From Bacteroidota bacterium (GTDB lineage Bacteria > Bacteroidota > Bacteroidia > Bacteroidales > TTA-H9): DNA of 64,000 bases. The position numbers were made by a program, and so were the translations under genes. Below the pieces are notes generated by a model, which was not told the origin of the DNA, made no database searches, and saw only the letters and a program-made list of their open reading frames with translations. Within the stretch, counting starts at the first letter, position 1; each line of letters starts with the position of its first letter. The DNA is taken from the NCBI GenBank assembly GCA_003250395.1, contig QKGM01000008.1, positions 1-64,000 on the forward strand. Reading direction: 5' to 3'. This document shows, in pieces, positions 35,609 to 44,740 of this stretch.

Positions 35609-36508
35609 ATGACATCGATGAAACCAAAAAAAAATGCACTTGGAAGAGGCTTAAGTGCCATCCTTGAAAGCCCCGAAACTGATATCACCTCGAAAGATAT
35701 ATCTGGTGAATTTGTAGTTGGTGCTGTTGCTTCAATTGAAATAGAAAAAATAGAAGCCAATCCCTTTCAACCCAGGAATGAGTTTGAAGAGCTCGCGCTG
35801 CAGGAACTCTGTGATTCAATCAAACAGCAGGGCATAATTCAGCCGGTCACGGTACGGAAGCTTGGATATGACAAGTATCAGCTTATTAGTGGTGAAAGAC
35901 GTCTCAGGGCTTCAAAAATGGCCGGGTTAATTGAAATCCCCGCCTATATACGTATTGCTGATGATCAGCAAATGCTTGAAATGGCGTTGATCGAAAATAT
36001 CCATCGTGAAGACCTGAACGCGATCGAGATAGGTATCAGCTACCAGCGCCTGATGGAGGAGTGTAGCCTTTCTGTTAACGATATGGCAGAACGGATCGGG
36101 CAAAATCGTTCCACTATCACGAATTATATTCGCTTGTTGAAACTTCCTCCTGAAATTCAGGTAGCCATCCGCGACCGCCAGATCACTATGGGGCATGCCC
36201 GCGCATTGATCACCGTCGAGAGTATGGAGCAGCAACTAATGCTGCTGCGTGATGTGATTGAAAAAGATTTGTCGGTTCGAGATATCGAGAGCAGAGTGAA
36301 GGAGATAAATCAACCAGCGTTGAGGGCATTTAAGCAACCAGTTGATAAATTGCTGCTTCCTGAAAAGTTTGTTGAGGCACGGAACAGATTAAGTGAAAAA
36401 ACTGGTACAAAAATTGAAATTAAACGAAATCAGCGTGGTAAAGGGGCTATAACCATCTCTTTCAGAAGTGACGATGAGTTTAATCGCATTCTTTCACTAT
36501 TTCAATGA
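35609..36508 (+). CDS. parB: Chromosome-partitioning protein ParB/Spo0J
   Basis: The protein has 299 residues from ATG 35609 (MTSMKPKKNALGRGLSAIL); a longer TTG-started frame overlapping parA is less likely. Domains are an N-terminal ParA-contact peptide (LGRGLSAIL), a CTPase/ParB-N domain with NPFQPRNEF and ISGERRLRASKMAG, the ENIHREDLNAIE motif, and an HTH (SVNDMAERIGQNRSTITNYIRLL). A C-terminal dimer domain follows. It binds parS; no parS 16-mer was seen in the window. It overlaps the next gene by 4 bp. Confidence 0.94.
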   Translation: MTSMKPKKNALGRGLSAILESPETDITSKDISGEFVVGAVASIEIEKIEANPFQPRNEFEELALQELCDSIKQQGIIQPVTVRKLGYDKYQLISGERRLRASKMAGLIEIPAYIRIADDQQMLEMALIENIHREDLNAIEIGISYQRLMEECSLSVNDMAERIGQNRSTITNYIRLLKLPPEIQVAIRDRQITMGHARALITVESMEQQLMLLRDVIEKDLSVRDIESRVKEINQPALRAFKQPVDKLLLPEKFVEARNRLSEKTGTKIEIKRNQRGKGAITISFRSDDEFNRILSLFQ

Positions 36509-37197
36509 CCGTCAAGCGTTGTATTCCTTTCTTTGTTTCTGTCCTGATGATGATTGCTGGCTCAGTGACTGCACAGGTTACTGAAGTTGTAAAAGGTGAT
36601 TCCTCAGCAGGAAACAGCGGGGTAGCCCCGGTGGTGGTTCAGGATACCAGTACTTTGTCCTCAGTTGTAATTAAACGTAAAAGGACGGGTTCGGGAACGG
36701 GGGATACAACAGTAGTCAAGGTACATTCACCCAAACGTGCAACCCTCTATTCTATGGTTTTGCCTGGATTGGGGCAGGCCTATAACAGAAAGTACTGGAA
36801 GATACCTGTTATTTATACGGGTATTGGCGGACTATTATACATGGGTATACAGAATGGCAATGAGTATCAGAAGTGGCATGAGGCATACCTTTATAAGGTT
36901 AATCAGTATACCTATCCCATTAACAATGAGCTTATAGATAAATATGATGCAGCGCAGCTCAAGAGCCAAAGCGATTATTACCGACGTAATATGGAGCTTA
37001 CCTATATTCTAGGTTCACTGCTTTATATACTCAATTTGGTTGATGCTACCGTTGATGCCCACCTGTTTAACTACGACATTTCTGATGATCTCTCTTTACG
37101 TTTTATTCAGACTCCACAGGAGCAACAGGTACTGACACCCCACTTTACACAGCCGCTTCCACCGGTTCAGGGTCTGACTTTCACCTGGCGCTTCTGA
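36505..37197 (+). CDS. DUF5683 membrane protein
   Basis: The 230-residue protein has a signal peptide (MTVKRCIPFFVSVLMMIAGSVTAQ), a Ser/Thr/Val-rich stretch, then the DUF5683 core: SPKRATLYSMVLPGLGQAYNRKYWKIPVIY, a second helix, and LGSLLYILNLVDATVDAHLFNYDIS. Function unknown. The ATGA overlap with parB places it in the par operon, as in many Bacteroidota. Confidence 0.85.
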   Translation: MTVKRCIPFFVSVLMMIAGSVTAQVTEVVKGDSSAGNSGVAPVVVQDTSTLSSVVIKRKRTGSGTGDTTVVKVHSPKRATLYSMVLPGLGQAYNRKYWKIPVIYTGIGGLLYMGIQNGNEYQKWHEAYLYKVNQYTYPINNELIDKYDAAQLKSQSDYYRRNMELTYILGSLLYILNLVDATVDAHLFNYDISDDLSLRFIQTPQEQQVLTPHFTQPLPPVQGLTFTWRF

Positions 37198-37225
37198 ACT
37201 ATCATCGTTTATCATTTTCAAGTTT

Positions 37226-39121
37226 ATGAATCTTCTGCTGGCCGAAAATCTGACACATACCGTCGGAGAGAAAACATTATTCCGAAACATTACCTTTGGT
37301 ATTGACCAGGGACAGAAAACCGCATTGATTGCACGAAATGGAACCGGAAAAACGACGCTGCTTAATCTGCTTGCCGGATTGGAGTCTCCGGATGAAGGGC
37401 TGGTATCAAAACGTAATGGGCTTCGGATGGCCTACTTGTCTCAGAATCCTCCTATTCCTGCGGGCATAACAGTTGCAGAATATCTGTTTTCAGGAGATCA
37501 CCCCGCAACAGCAGCCATGCAACGATATGAGATTTGCTTAGAACTCTACCGTAAAGAGCATACACCAGAAACTGAAAAAGCACTCGAAGAGGCCACTACG
37601 CTGATGGATATTAATCAGGCCTGGGACTTCGAAAGCAGGGCAAGGGAGGTTGCAGACAGGTTAGGAATCACTCAGTTTGATCAATTGGCTGATAATCTTT
37701 CCGGGGGGCAACGAAAGAAGATTGCACTGGCAGCTGTTTTGTTGGCAGAAGCTGAATTCCTGATCCTGGATGAACCAACCAATCATCTCGATATCGAAAT
37801 GACCCAGTGGCTTGAGAATTTCCTGACACGTGAAAAAATGACAATTTTGGTTGTCACCCATGATCGCTATTTTCTTGATGCTGTCTGTAATGATTTAATA
37901 GAACTGGATGGTGGGAGGATATACCGATATAAAGGTGGATATAGTGAATATCTTGTCCGGCGTGAAGAACGGATGGCATTAGATGCTGCATGGCGTGAAA
38001 AGGCATTGAATCTTTATCGGACAGAATTGGAATGGATGCGCAGAATGCCACAGGCACGAGCCACAAAAGCACGTTCGCGTGAAGATGCTTTTTATGATCT
38101 GGAAGAGAAGTTACAGCGTCAGGGCGACAAGCATTCCGACAAGGGGTTCGCTGTCAATATGCAGCGTATGGGGCGCAAGATATTGGAAATGAATAGTGTG
38201 AGTAAGTCTTTTGGTGATCTTGTAATTCTCGATAGATTCTCTTATACCTTTAAACGCGGGGATAAAATTGGTGTTGTTGGTCGTAATGGGGCCGGTAAAA
38301 CAACTTTGTTGAGAATGATCATGGGGAAACTGGCTCAGGACAGTGGAACAATAGAAGCTGGAGAAACTGTTGCTTTCGGTTATTTTGAACAGGATGGTTT
38401 GAAGTTTCCTTCGCATGAAAGAGTCATTGATCTCGTGAAGGCTATAGCCGAGGAGGTGAAAACCATTGATGGATCAATGGCGGCTCCTCAGTTTTTGAAT
38501 TATTTCGGATTCGGTTATGATGTTCAATATGCACCATACTCGCAGTTAAGCGGAGGAGAGCGCAGAAAACTCAGCCTGCTGATTACCCTCATGCAGAATC
38601 CTAATTTTTTGATCCTTGATGAGCCGACAAATGATCTCGATATTCAGACACTGAATTTACTTGAAGATTTTCTTTTAGGGTTTCAAGGTTGCGTTTTGGT
38701 AGTATCGCATGATCGTTATTTTCTGGATCGCGTGGCTGATCACCTTTTTGTTCTTGACGGAGAAGGCGCTCTTAAGGATTTTCCTGGTAATTATAGTGGA
38801 TACCGTGAATGGAAAAGGGAGCAGGAGCGGTTGGCTGCTGAAGAACTGAAAACTCAATTAAAAAAATCTGAGACAGGTGCAGTTCGTCAGGTGCGGCAAG
38901 TTAGTAAACCAACCTGGGCTGAGAAGAAAGAGTATGAACAGCTTACTGTTGATATTGCGCGTTTGGAAAAGAGAAAACAAGAATTGTCGGAATGGATGAA
39001 TAATGGAACCGGTTCGCCTGATGAGTTGACAGAATGGTCTATGATTTATGGAGAGATTACTGCCGAGTTAGATGTATATGAACTGCGTTGGTTAGAATTG
39101 GATGAGAAGATATCGGGATAA
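37226..39121 (+). CDS. ABC-F family ATPase
   Basis: The 631-residue soluble protein has two ABC domains and no membrane part. Domain 1 has ARNGTGKTTLLN, LSGGQRKKIAL and LDEPTNHLD; domain 2 has GRNGAGKTTLLR, LSGGERRKLSL and LDEPTNDLD. The interdomain linker carries the arm-like LEWMRRMPQARATKARSR of the ABC-F P-site tRNA-interaction motif, and a C-terminal coiled coil ends the protein (Uup/EttA-like). It probably acts on ribosomes, in translation or antibiotic protection. Confidence 0.93.
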   Translation: MNLLLAENLTHTVGEKTLFRNITFGIDQGQKTALIARNGTGKTTLLNLLAGLESPDEGLVSKRNGLRMAYLSQNPPIPAGITVAEYLFSGDHPATAAMQRYEICLELYRKEHTPETEKALEEATTLMDINQAWDFESRAREVADRLGITQFDQLADNLSGGQRKKIALAAVLLAEAEFLILDEPTNHLDIEMTQWLENFLTREKMTILVVTHDRYFLDAVCNDLIELDGGRIYRYKGGYSEYLVRREERMALDAAWREKALNLYRTELEWMRRMPQARATKARSREDAFYDLEEKLQRQGDKHSDKGFAVNMQRMGRKILEMNSVSKSFGDLVILDRFSYTFKRGDKIGVVGRNGAGKTTLLRMIMGKLAQDSGTIEAGETVAFGYFEQDGLKFPSHERVIDLVKAIAEEVKTIDGSMAAPQFLNYFGFGYDVQYAPYSQLSGGERRKLSLLITLMQNPNFLILDEPTNDLDIQTLNLLEDFLLGFQGCVLVVSHDRYFLDRVADHLFVLDGEGALKDFPGNYSGYREWKREQERLAAEELKTQLKKSETGAVRQVRQVSKPTWAEKKEYEQLTVDIARLEKRKQELSEWMNNGTGSPDELTEWSMIYGEITAELDVYELRWLELDEKISG

Positions 39122-39360
39122 AGAGATTCAGTACTTTTTTGATGATGTTCTACCGGGCAAAAAACTATTATTTATTCCCCGGCTGATATACAACATAGTT
39201 TTAATTATAGCCGGGACACTTTTCACGGATATAGGTGTTTATTAAATCTTGGAATTAATAAACTGGTGTGTGGTTATTAACAGCTTTAACTAGTCAGTTT
39301 AAGGATTAATTATGCCTGAAGTGTGTTTTCCCGGAATGTGATATAAATAGAACGTACAAT

Positions 39361-39396
39361 AAAAAAGGCCGCTAAATTGAATTGCGGCCTTTTTTA
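39361..39396. terminator. Bidirectional terminator between convergent ABC-F and porV genes
   Basis: AAAAAAGGCCGC and GCGGCCTTTTTT form a stem with an 11-base loop, giving a T-run on either strand. It serves the ABC-F gene (plus) and porV (minus). Confidence 0.85.
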
Positions 39397-39417
39397 TTGT
39401 ATCCGGGGATACAACTT

Positions 39418-40620
39418 TTATTTTGATTCTTGAGCTTTAAAAGCATCCATATCGAATGTGAGACTGAAACGCAGAGTATTGTCGAGAGGATTACGTTGAT
39501 CAGTACTTACAAGATATGAGAAATCAAGTCCGAATACATTGTAGCGTAATCCAGCACCGAAAGTAAAAAATTTGCGATCACCTTTTTCGGCACTTTCATG
39601 ATGATAACCACCTCTGATAGCAAATTGTTTATTATACCAGTATTCAACACCGAGAGCCCAGGTAATTTCTTTCAACTCTTCACTGAAACCATCAGGAGCA
39701 TCGTAAAATGACTGCAACATTCCCTGAAAAACAGAAACATTGTCATCCATTCCCCTAAGGATAGGAGTTTTGTTATTAACAGTTGTCCCTGTATCATAAA
39801 TAGGAGGTGTTGGGACAAGTAATTTGGTGAATTCAACTGTTCCGGTAATCGAATTATAGGAGTCGATGTTGTAAGTGAAAGCAGGGCCAATACGTAACTG
39901 GGTGGGGATAAAGTCTTTTTCGACATCGCTGGTATAGCTTATCTTTTCACCAATATTGGCAATGTTGACACCGAGAGCAAACTGTCCTGACTGTCCTGAT
40001 GAAAAGTCAATTGGTTTACGGTAATAAATAGAAACATCAGCGGCAATGGATGTTCCGGCATGAGTTTCTACATTTCCTGATCCTACAGATTGACCCTGAG
40101 TCAGATTAGAGTAAATGAACTTTGCTGAAACGGCACCAGAAAGATGTTCTGTAAACAACCGTGAGTAAGTTCCCTGAATAGAGAATTCGTTGGGTTTGTA
40201 AATTCCTTTATTGTGTCCTTCTACGTCAGTAAATTGAATTTCCCCGAGAGAGAAATATCTTAATGATCCGGCAATGGTCTGACGTTTATCTATTTTGTAA
40301 TAACCAGTCAGATAACCTAGTCCGATGTCATCGACGAGTTCTTTTAACCAGGGGCTGTAAGAGACCGAAAAACCCATTTGTTTGTCAATAAATGCATATT
40401 TTGCCGGGTTCCAATGCATAGAGTTTACATCGGGATCAGTAGCTACACCGGTTTCACCCATTGAGCCACCTCGGGCATCAGGTGCAATCAGCATGAAAGG
40501 TACTGCAGTGGTTATGGCCAGGGGGCGATAAACATTCGATTCCTGGGCCCGGACCATTTGGCTGTTCAGGGAAAGACCGGCTATCAGAGCCAATGAGAGA
40601 AATTTCAGTTTGAAACGCAT
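39418..40620 (-). CDS. porV: T9SS outer-membrane protein PorV (LptO)
   Basis: The 400-residue barrel protein of the FadL-like PorV family has a signal peptide (MRFKLKFLSLALIAGLSLNSQMVRAQ). The family start is present: TAVPFMLIAPDARGGSMGETGVATDPDVNSMHWNPAKYAF. It binds T9SS cargo and delivers it from the translocon to the PorU sortase. It follows two porU genes on the same strand, 132 bp after the second. Confidence 0.94.
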   Translation of the reverse strand: MRFKLKFLSLALIAGLSLNSQMVRAQESNVYRPLAITTAVPFMLIAPDARGGSMGETGVATDPDVNSMHWNPAKYAFIDKQMGFSVSYSPWLKELVDDIGLGYLTGYYKIDKRQTIAGSLRYFSLGEIQFTDVEGHNKGIYKPNEFSIQGTYSRLFTEHLSGAVSAKFIYSNLTQGQSVGSGNVETHAGTSIAADVSIYYRKPIDFSSGQSGQFALGVNIANIGEKISYTSDVEKDFIPTQLRIGPAFTYNIDSYNSITGTVEFTKLLVPTPPIYDTGTTVNNKTPILRGMDDNVSVFQGMLQSFYDAPDGFSEELKEITWALGVEYWYNKQFAIRGGYHHESAEKGDRKFFTFGAGLRYNVFGLDFSYLVSTDQRNPLDNTLRFSLTFDMDAFKAQESK

Positions 40621-40752
40621 AGGATTATTTGTTTTCCTCTTAGAGATGTGTTTGTACGGTTATTAACGTAGTGATTTCAAAAAAGTATGCAAAACTAAGG
40701 AATAATTTGAAAAAATCGTTTTTAACAGTGATATTCACTCTTTAAGATGGGG

Positions 40753-43700
40753 TTAAGGTGTAATAGCTTTAATGAGTTTAAATCCTGTAGAAACAGAATT
40801 GCCTTCTTTGTCAATCAGTATGATACGTGCTGGATATACACCAAAGGGCAGCAGTGCATTGGAATTGTTTTTTCCATTCCAGGTTATACTAACGACCTTT
40901 CCGTTAATGGACTGCGGCGAAGTTGAGTTAGAGTATACAAGTCTGCCTGATAGATCATATACCTGCAATGTGGCGTTAATTTCAGTATCGTTACTGGTAA
41001 CATTGAAACTAATTGTAGTTGATTCAGTGAATGGATTGGGCCTAACTGTCATGTCAGAAACAGAAATCCCGGAAGAAGTCTCACCAACATAAAAACTTAG
41101 GGTAATGGAGGCAGCATTATTATTAATATCGAAGGCTCTGAGTACAAGAGTATGAGCTCCACTGCTTAAAGAAGGGAGCATAATGCTGAGATTTCCTGAA
41201 CGTGAGTCATCGATGGTAGGTTGAAAATAGTTGTTCAGTATGATTGTTTCAGAAGATTCATTGTCGATTACAGCAGTTATATCATGGCCAAAACCTAAGC
41301 CAGAAAAATTTATACCTAGATTGTCACTTATTTCAGCTATCAGCAATGGTGTTTCACTGACTTTGTCTCCATTTTTGAATGTACGATTCTCAAGCCAGGC
41401 TTTAATAACCGGAGGTTGGTCATCCGCCAGGCCCTGAGTATCTGAGCCTTCGAAGAATAGCCCTTTTTCATACCCGGTAGCATCCACCGTCGAATCGGTT
41501 GCGTAGAGGCTTAATAGTGGGTAACCACCAGCCATTTGCATGTCACGGGGAGCTATGAATGAGAAGTTAAATTTTCCATTCTCAACCGAAGCTCTTCCGT
41601 TGAGTAGCTGCTGGTTTGTCACCGGGAAGGTAAAGGGTTTGGACTTAGGATCGTTGACAAGGGTTGTAACATTCATTGGCTTATCGAAAAGCTTGTAGGA
41701 GAGTGTACCATTAAAATCATTGAGCAGACTGGCTGAAGCCGATATTACTACTCCTTCAATATGAATTTCTGACAGGGCTTTGAGCGTACTTTGGAAATCA
41801 TTAACTTGTGTTCCGTTTACTTTAGTTATACGGATTCGATTTACAGGGTAACTTGGTTTTAATGCCGGATCACCCAATAATGTAATATTGCGCATCTTTG
41901 TGTCGTTGTCATTGGCATTTTTTGACAACCTAATAATGTCACCGAATGTATAATCATTTGGTCTTCCGTTGGCAAACCAAATCAGGTAGAGCGATTCGTT
42001 CAGATAGAAGTTGATGGTCGAGTATGCCAGTCTGGTAGTTGTAATAAGTCCAATGCCGCCTCCATTAGGGTTTAGTAGGACTCTTTCTCCTGCTGAGAGA
42101 AGTCCGGGATCATCGAATCGACTAAATTCACAAGTGGCTGTAATGAACAGTGGTAATCCGTTAAAGTTTTCCCAGGCTTCAATATCCGGGATCTCAAGAA
42201 CTTTTTCTTCACTCCATCCCAACTCCCCACCGTGTCCTGTGTAATTTACGATTTGACAACCATGATTAACATACTGATTAAGTGATGACTTCGCTCCCGG
42301 GTATCTGTTACCTGAAGGTGTTGATGTCTGAACAAAGGCATCGAGATATACTTTATTTATTACCTGACCCGGTAGTAAGGTATCAACAGCCATTGCTAAT
42401 TTGTGGGATTGAATGATATGGGTGTTACTGTCTTCATCATCAGCCACAAAAGTAAACTGGTTGCGCCAGTCACCGAAGGTCTCAGGTTGTTGAGTGAGAT
42501 AATATTCAATTTTATCAACCACAGTTTTACTTTGGCGAAGCGTTGATACAGGAAATCTTCCAATCCCTATGTCGAGTGTCCCGTTAGCAGAATTACCTTC
42601 TCCATAATCCAGTACGCCAAAGAAATCATCAGTTACATAGCTTGCACCAAGGTTGAATGATTCAATCGATTCGTATGCCGGGATGAGATTCTGGTTGTTG
42701 GGAATTCGGTTGAGCGGATCATAACTTCCATCTCCAAAAAGCAAGAGATATTTTGGTGCACTTCCGTTTGAAAGTCCACGATCGTATAGCATCCGCATAA
42801 AGCCTCTGATGGCCATTGGGTCTGCAATCCCCCCTCCAAATTCATTGATTATCTGTTGAATAGATATTATGTGGCAGGTGAGATGGCTGTAATTGCGATG
42901 CAGGTCAGCCAGACGTTCAGCTTCACTAATAAGTGAATCAGGGGCAATAATGATGTAGTCGGCGGGTTGGAGTGAGTGAAGGTTTTGATTTGGTACGGAC
43001 TGATCGAATTCAGGAGTTAATTCGTCTCCATCTTCAAAAACAACGAAGCGGTGAAAAGTTGAAGTATTCATTCTGACACGGCCTAAATTCAGGTCATTGT
43101 CGAAGACGTAATTACACTTGAAAGTGGAGTCAGAATTAGTAACATCCCAGATATGTTGACTGCCTGTCAGGTTGGAAAATATCATTTCCGGTGTTATTAA
43201 AGATTCACGCTCCGGACCATAAAAAACAGGCATTTGTCCATCAGTATATTGAAGCTTACGAACTAATTGAAGTGAAAAATACTCAAGGTAACCAACTGGA
43301 TTTGAACCAACCATATCATACCAGATTGAAACGTTGATGTTGTCTGAAGAAGGGAAGAAACCCTGCGACTTTGTAGTTTTTGTTGCAGTGTTATAAATAA
43401 GCTCATTACCTGTCAGTTTCCTGATCGAGGCTTTGATTAGTTGTGACCCATTTACACCTGCGTAGAAGTAACTGGCCATATTTGACCAACCAGCAACGGA
43501 GATTTCAAGCGAAGCAGCTGACGTCGATACAATATTTGGGAAATTCATAACAAAATGATGGGGTTCGGTGCTTCTAAATGGTACCTTGCTAACCCAAATT
43601 CGTCCTGTTCTGCTAACCGATACGCTGTCGGGTTTAAAATATTGGAAATCCGGGAAAGTCGTAACCTGATGTGTAGGGCTGTTCGTTACATTATTTCTGA

Positions 43701-44589
43701 TCATTACCCTTGAAGGTGCAGTATCATTGATATTAAGGAAATATGGAATCTGAACCGCATAAGGGTTTTTATTTTCTTTAAACTTTTTTGAACTGATATT
43801 GTATGTCCACCGCTTTGGCCCGTTCGCCCAAAAGCGAATGTAATCGCCTTGATCAAAATGACCATCTTCCCCTCCTATAATCTCTATTCCTACTGCAATC
43901 ATATCATCTGGGAATGTATTTCCGTTAGTTTCACTAATAGTTTCTCCTCCATTGCTATACAATCCTATTTTTGCAGGATCGATGACTGAAGGATTAATAC
44001 CCCAGGTTGCAAAATCATTGTAAGTTATTTTGTAAATACCATCAGAGGGGATTAAGAGTTTATACCAGGTGCCAGTGGCTAATATTGACTGCTCTTTCCA
44101 AATGACACTGGTTGTTTGTTTTAATTCAACATCATTTTTAATAGTATCAATGACCAGATCAAATGATTTGATCAGTAATATTTTTCCATCAGAATTTTTT
44201 ATAATTGGAATGAATCCGAATTCCACTTTATGGTTACCCCGTTCAATACTACGCTTTATGACGGGAGTCACATGATCAGACAAAAGGGAAGAATCTTTTG
44301 GAGTTAAGGTAACATTTGCAACAGGTTCTATCAGAACAATGTTTTCAACGCGAGCGCTATAGTTTGTATGTGGTGCTATATTATCTATTTGCCATGTGAA
44401 AACGGGAAGTGTTTCCGCATAATCACGGACGACAAATCCTGTAAAAACAGGTAATTCTGTATTAATAATTGTTGCGTCTGATTGATAACTCCAGGTAAGT
44501 GTTTTGCTGATTTTTAATTCAGTAGCAGAAGTTCCTGTTGTTAGTATTATATAGAATAATAGAGAAAAGTACCGATAGATTTTTTTCAT
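40753..44589 (-). CDS. porU: T9SS sortase PorU, copy A (next to porV)
   Basis: The 1278-residue C25 (gingipain-like) peptidase removes the C-terminal signal from T9SS cargo and transfers the cargo to A-LPS. A signal peptide (residues 1-22) and a beta-rich N-terminal part come first. The caspase-like domain (about 540-915) carries catalytic His786 in NYTGHGGELGW and Cys820 in TATCEFSRFDDP. Ig-like domains follow, then a C-terminal T9SS-type domain (NPFTESTTISF, YDLSGRLVYS, GVYPARI, residues about 1185-1278). It lies 151 bp behind a paralogue of exactly the same length. Confidence 0.92.
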   Translation of the reverse strand: MKKIYRYFSLLFYIILTTGTSATELKISKTLTWSYQSDATIINTELPVFTGFVVRDYAETLPVFTWQIDNIAPHTNYSARVENIVLIEPVANVTLTPKDSSLLSDHVTPVIKRSIERGNHKVEFGFIPIIKNSDGKILLIKSFDLVIDTIKNDVELKQTTSVIWKEQSILATGTWYKLLIPSDGIYKITYNDFATWGINPSVIDPAKIGLYSNGGETISETNGNTFPDDMIAVGIEIIGGEDGHFDQGDYIRFWANGPKRWTYNISSKKFKENKNPYAVQIPYFLNINDTAPSRVMIRNNVTNSPTHQVTTFPDFQYFKPDSVSVSRTGRIWVSKVPFRSTEPHHFVMNFPNIVSTSAASLEISVAGWSNMASYFYAGVNGSQLIKASIRKLTGNELIYNTATKTTKSQGFFPSSDNINVSIWYDMVGSNPVGYLEYFSLQLVRKLQYTDGQMPVFYGPERESLITPEMIFSNLTGSQHIWDVTNSDSTFKCNYVFDNDLNLGRVRMNTSTFHRFVVFEDGDELTPEFDQSVPNQNLHSLQPADYIIIAPDSLISEAERLADLHRNYSHLTCHIISIQQIINEFGGGIADPMAIRGFMRMLYDRGLSNGSAPKYLLLFGDGSYDPLNRIPNNQNLIPAYESIESFNLGASYVTDDFFGVLDYGEGNSANGTLDIGIGRFPVSTLRQSKTVVDKIEYYLTQQPETFGDWRNQFTFVADDEDSNTHIIQSHKLAMAVDTLLPGQVINKVYLDAFVQTSTPSGNRYPGAKSSLNQYVNHGCQIVNYTGHGGELGWSEEKVLEIPDIEAWENFNGLPLFITATCEFSRFDDPGLLSAGERVLLNPNGGGIGLITTTRLAYSTINFYLNESLYLIWFANGRPNDYTFGDIIRLSKNANDNDTKMRNITLLGDPALKPSYPVNRIRITKVNGTQVNDFQSTLKALSEIHIEGVVISASASLLNDFNGTLSYKLFDKPMNVTTLVNDPKSKPFTFPVTNQQLLNGRASVENGKFNFSFIAPRDMQMAGGYPLLSLYATDSTVDATGYEKGLFFEGSDTQGLADDQPPVIKAWLENRTFKNGDKVSETPLLIAEISDNLGINFSGLGFGHDITAVIDNESSETIILNNYFQPTIDDSRSGNLSIMLPSLSSGAHTLVLRAFDINNNAASITLSFYVGETSSGISVSDMTVRPNPFTESTTISFNVTSNDTEINATLQVYDLSGRLVYSNSTSPQSINGKVVSITWNGKNNSNALLPFGVYPARIILIDKEGNSVSTGFKLIKAITP

Positions 44590-44614
44590 GACAGATAGGT
44601 TATAACAATGGATT

Positions 44615-44622
44615 CAAAGATA
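44615..44622 (-). promoter_or_regulatory. Candidate -7 box TATCTTTG for porU copy A
   Basis: On the minus strand TATCTTTG lies 25 bp before the ATG at 44589, so copy A may be transcribed separately from copy B. Confidence 0.4.
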
Positions 44623-44740
44623 CTGATTTCTTGTCCGGTAATAATTTGGTTATAATATTTGGTTGTATTCCATTCTTATTGAATATGGTTTTATAACTGG
44701 TTTATAATTATAAGGTTCAATATAAAATGTAAAGACTTCC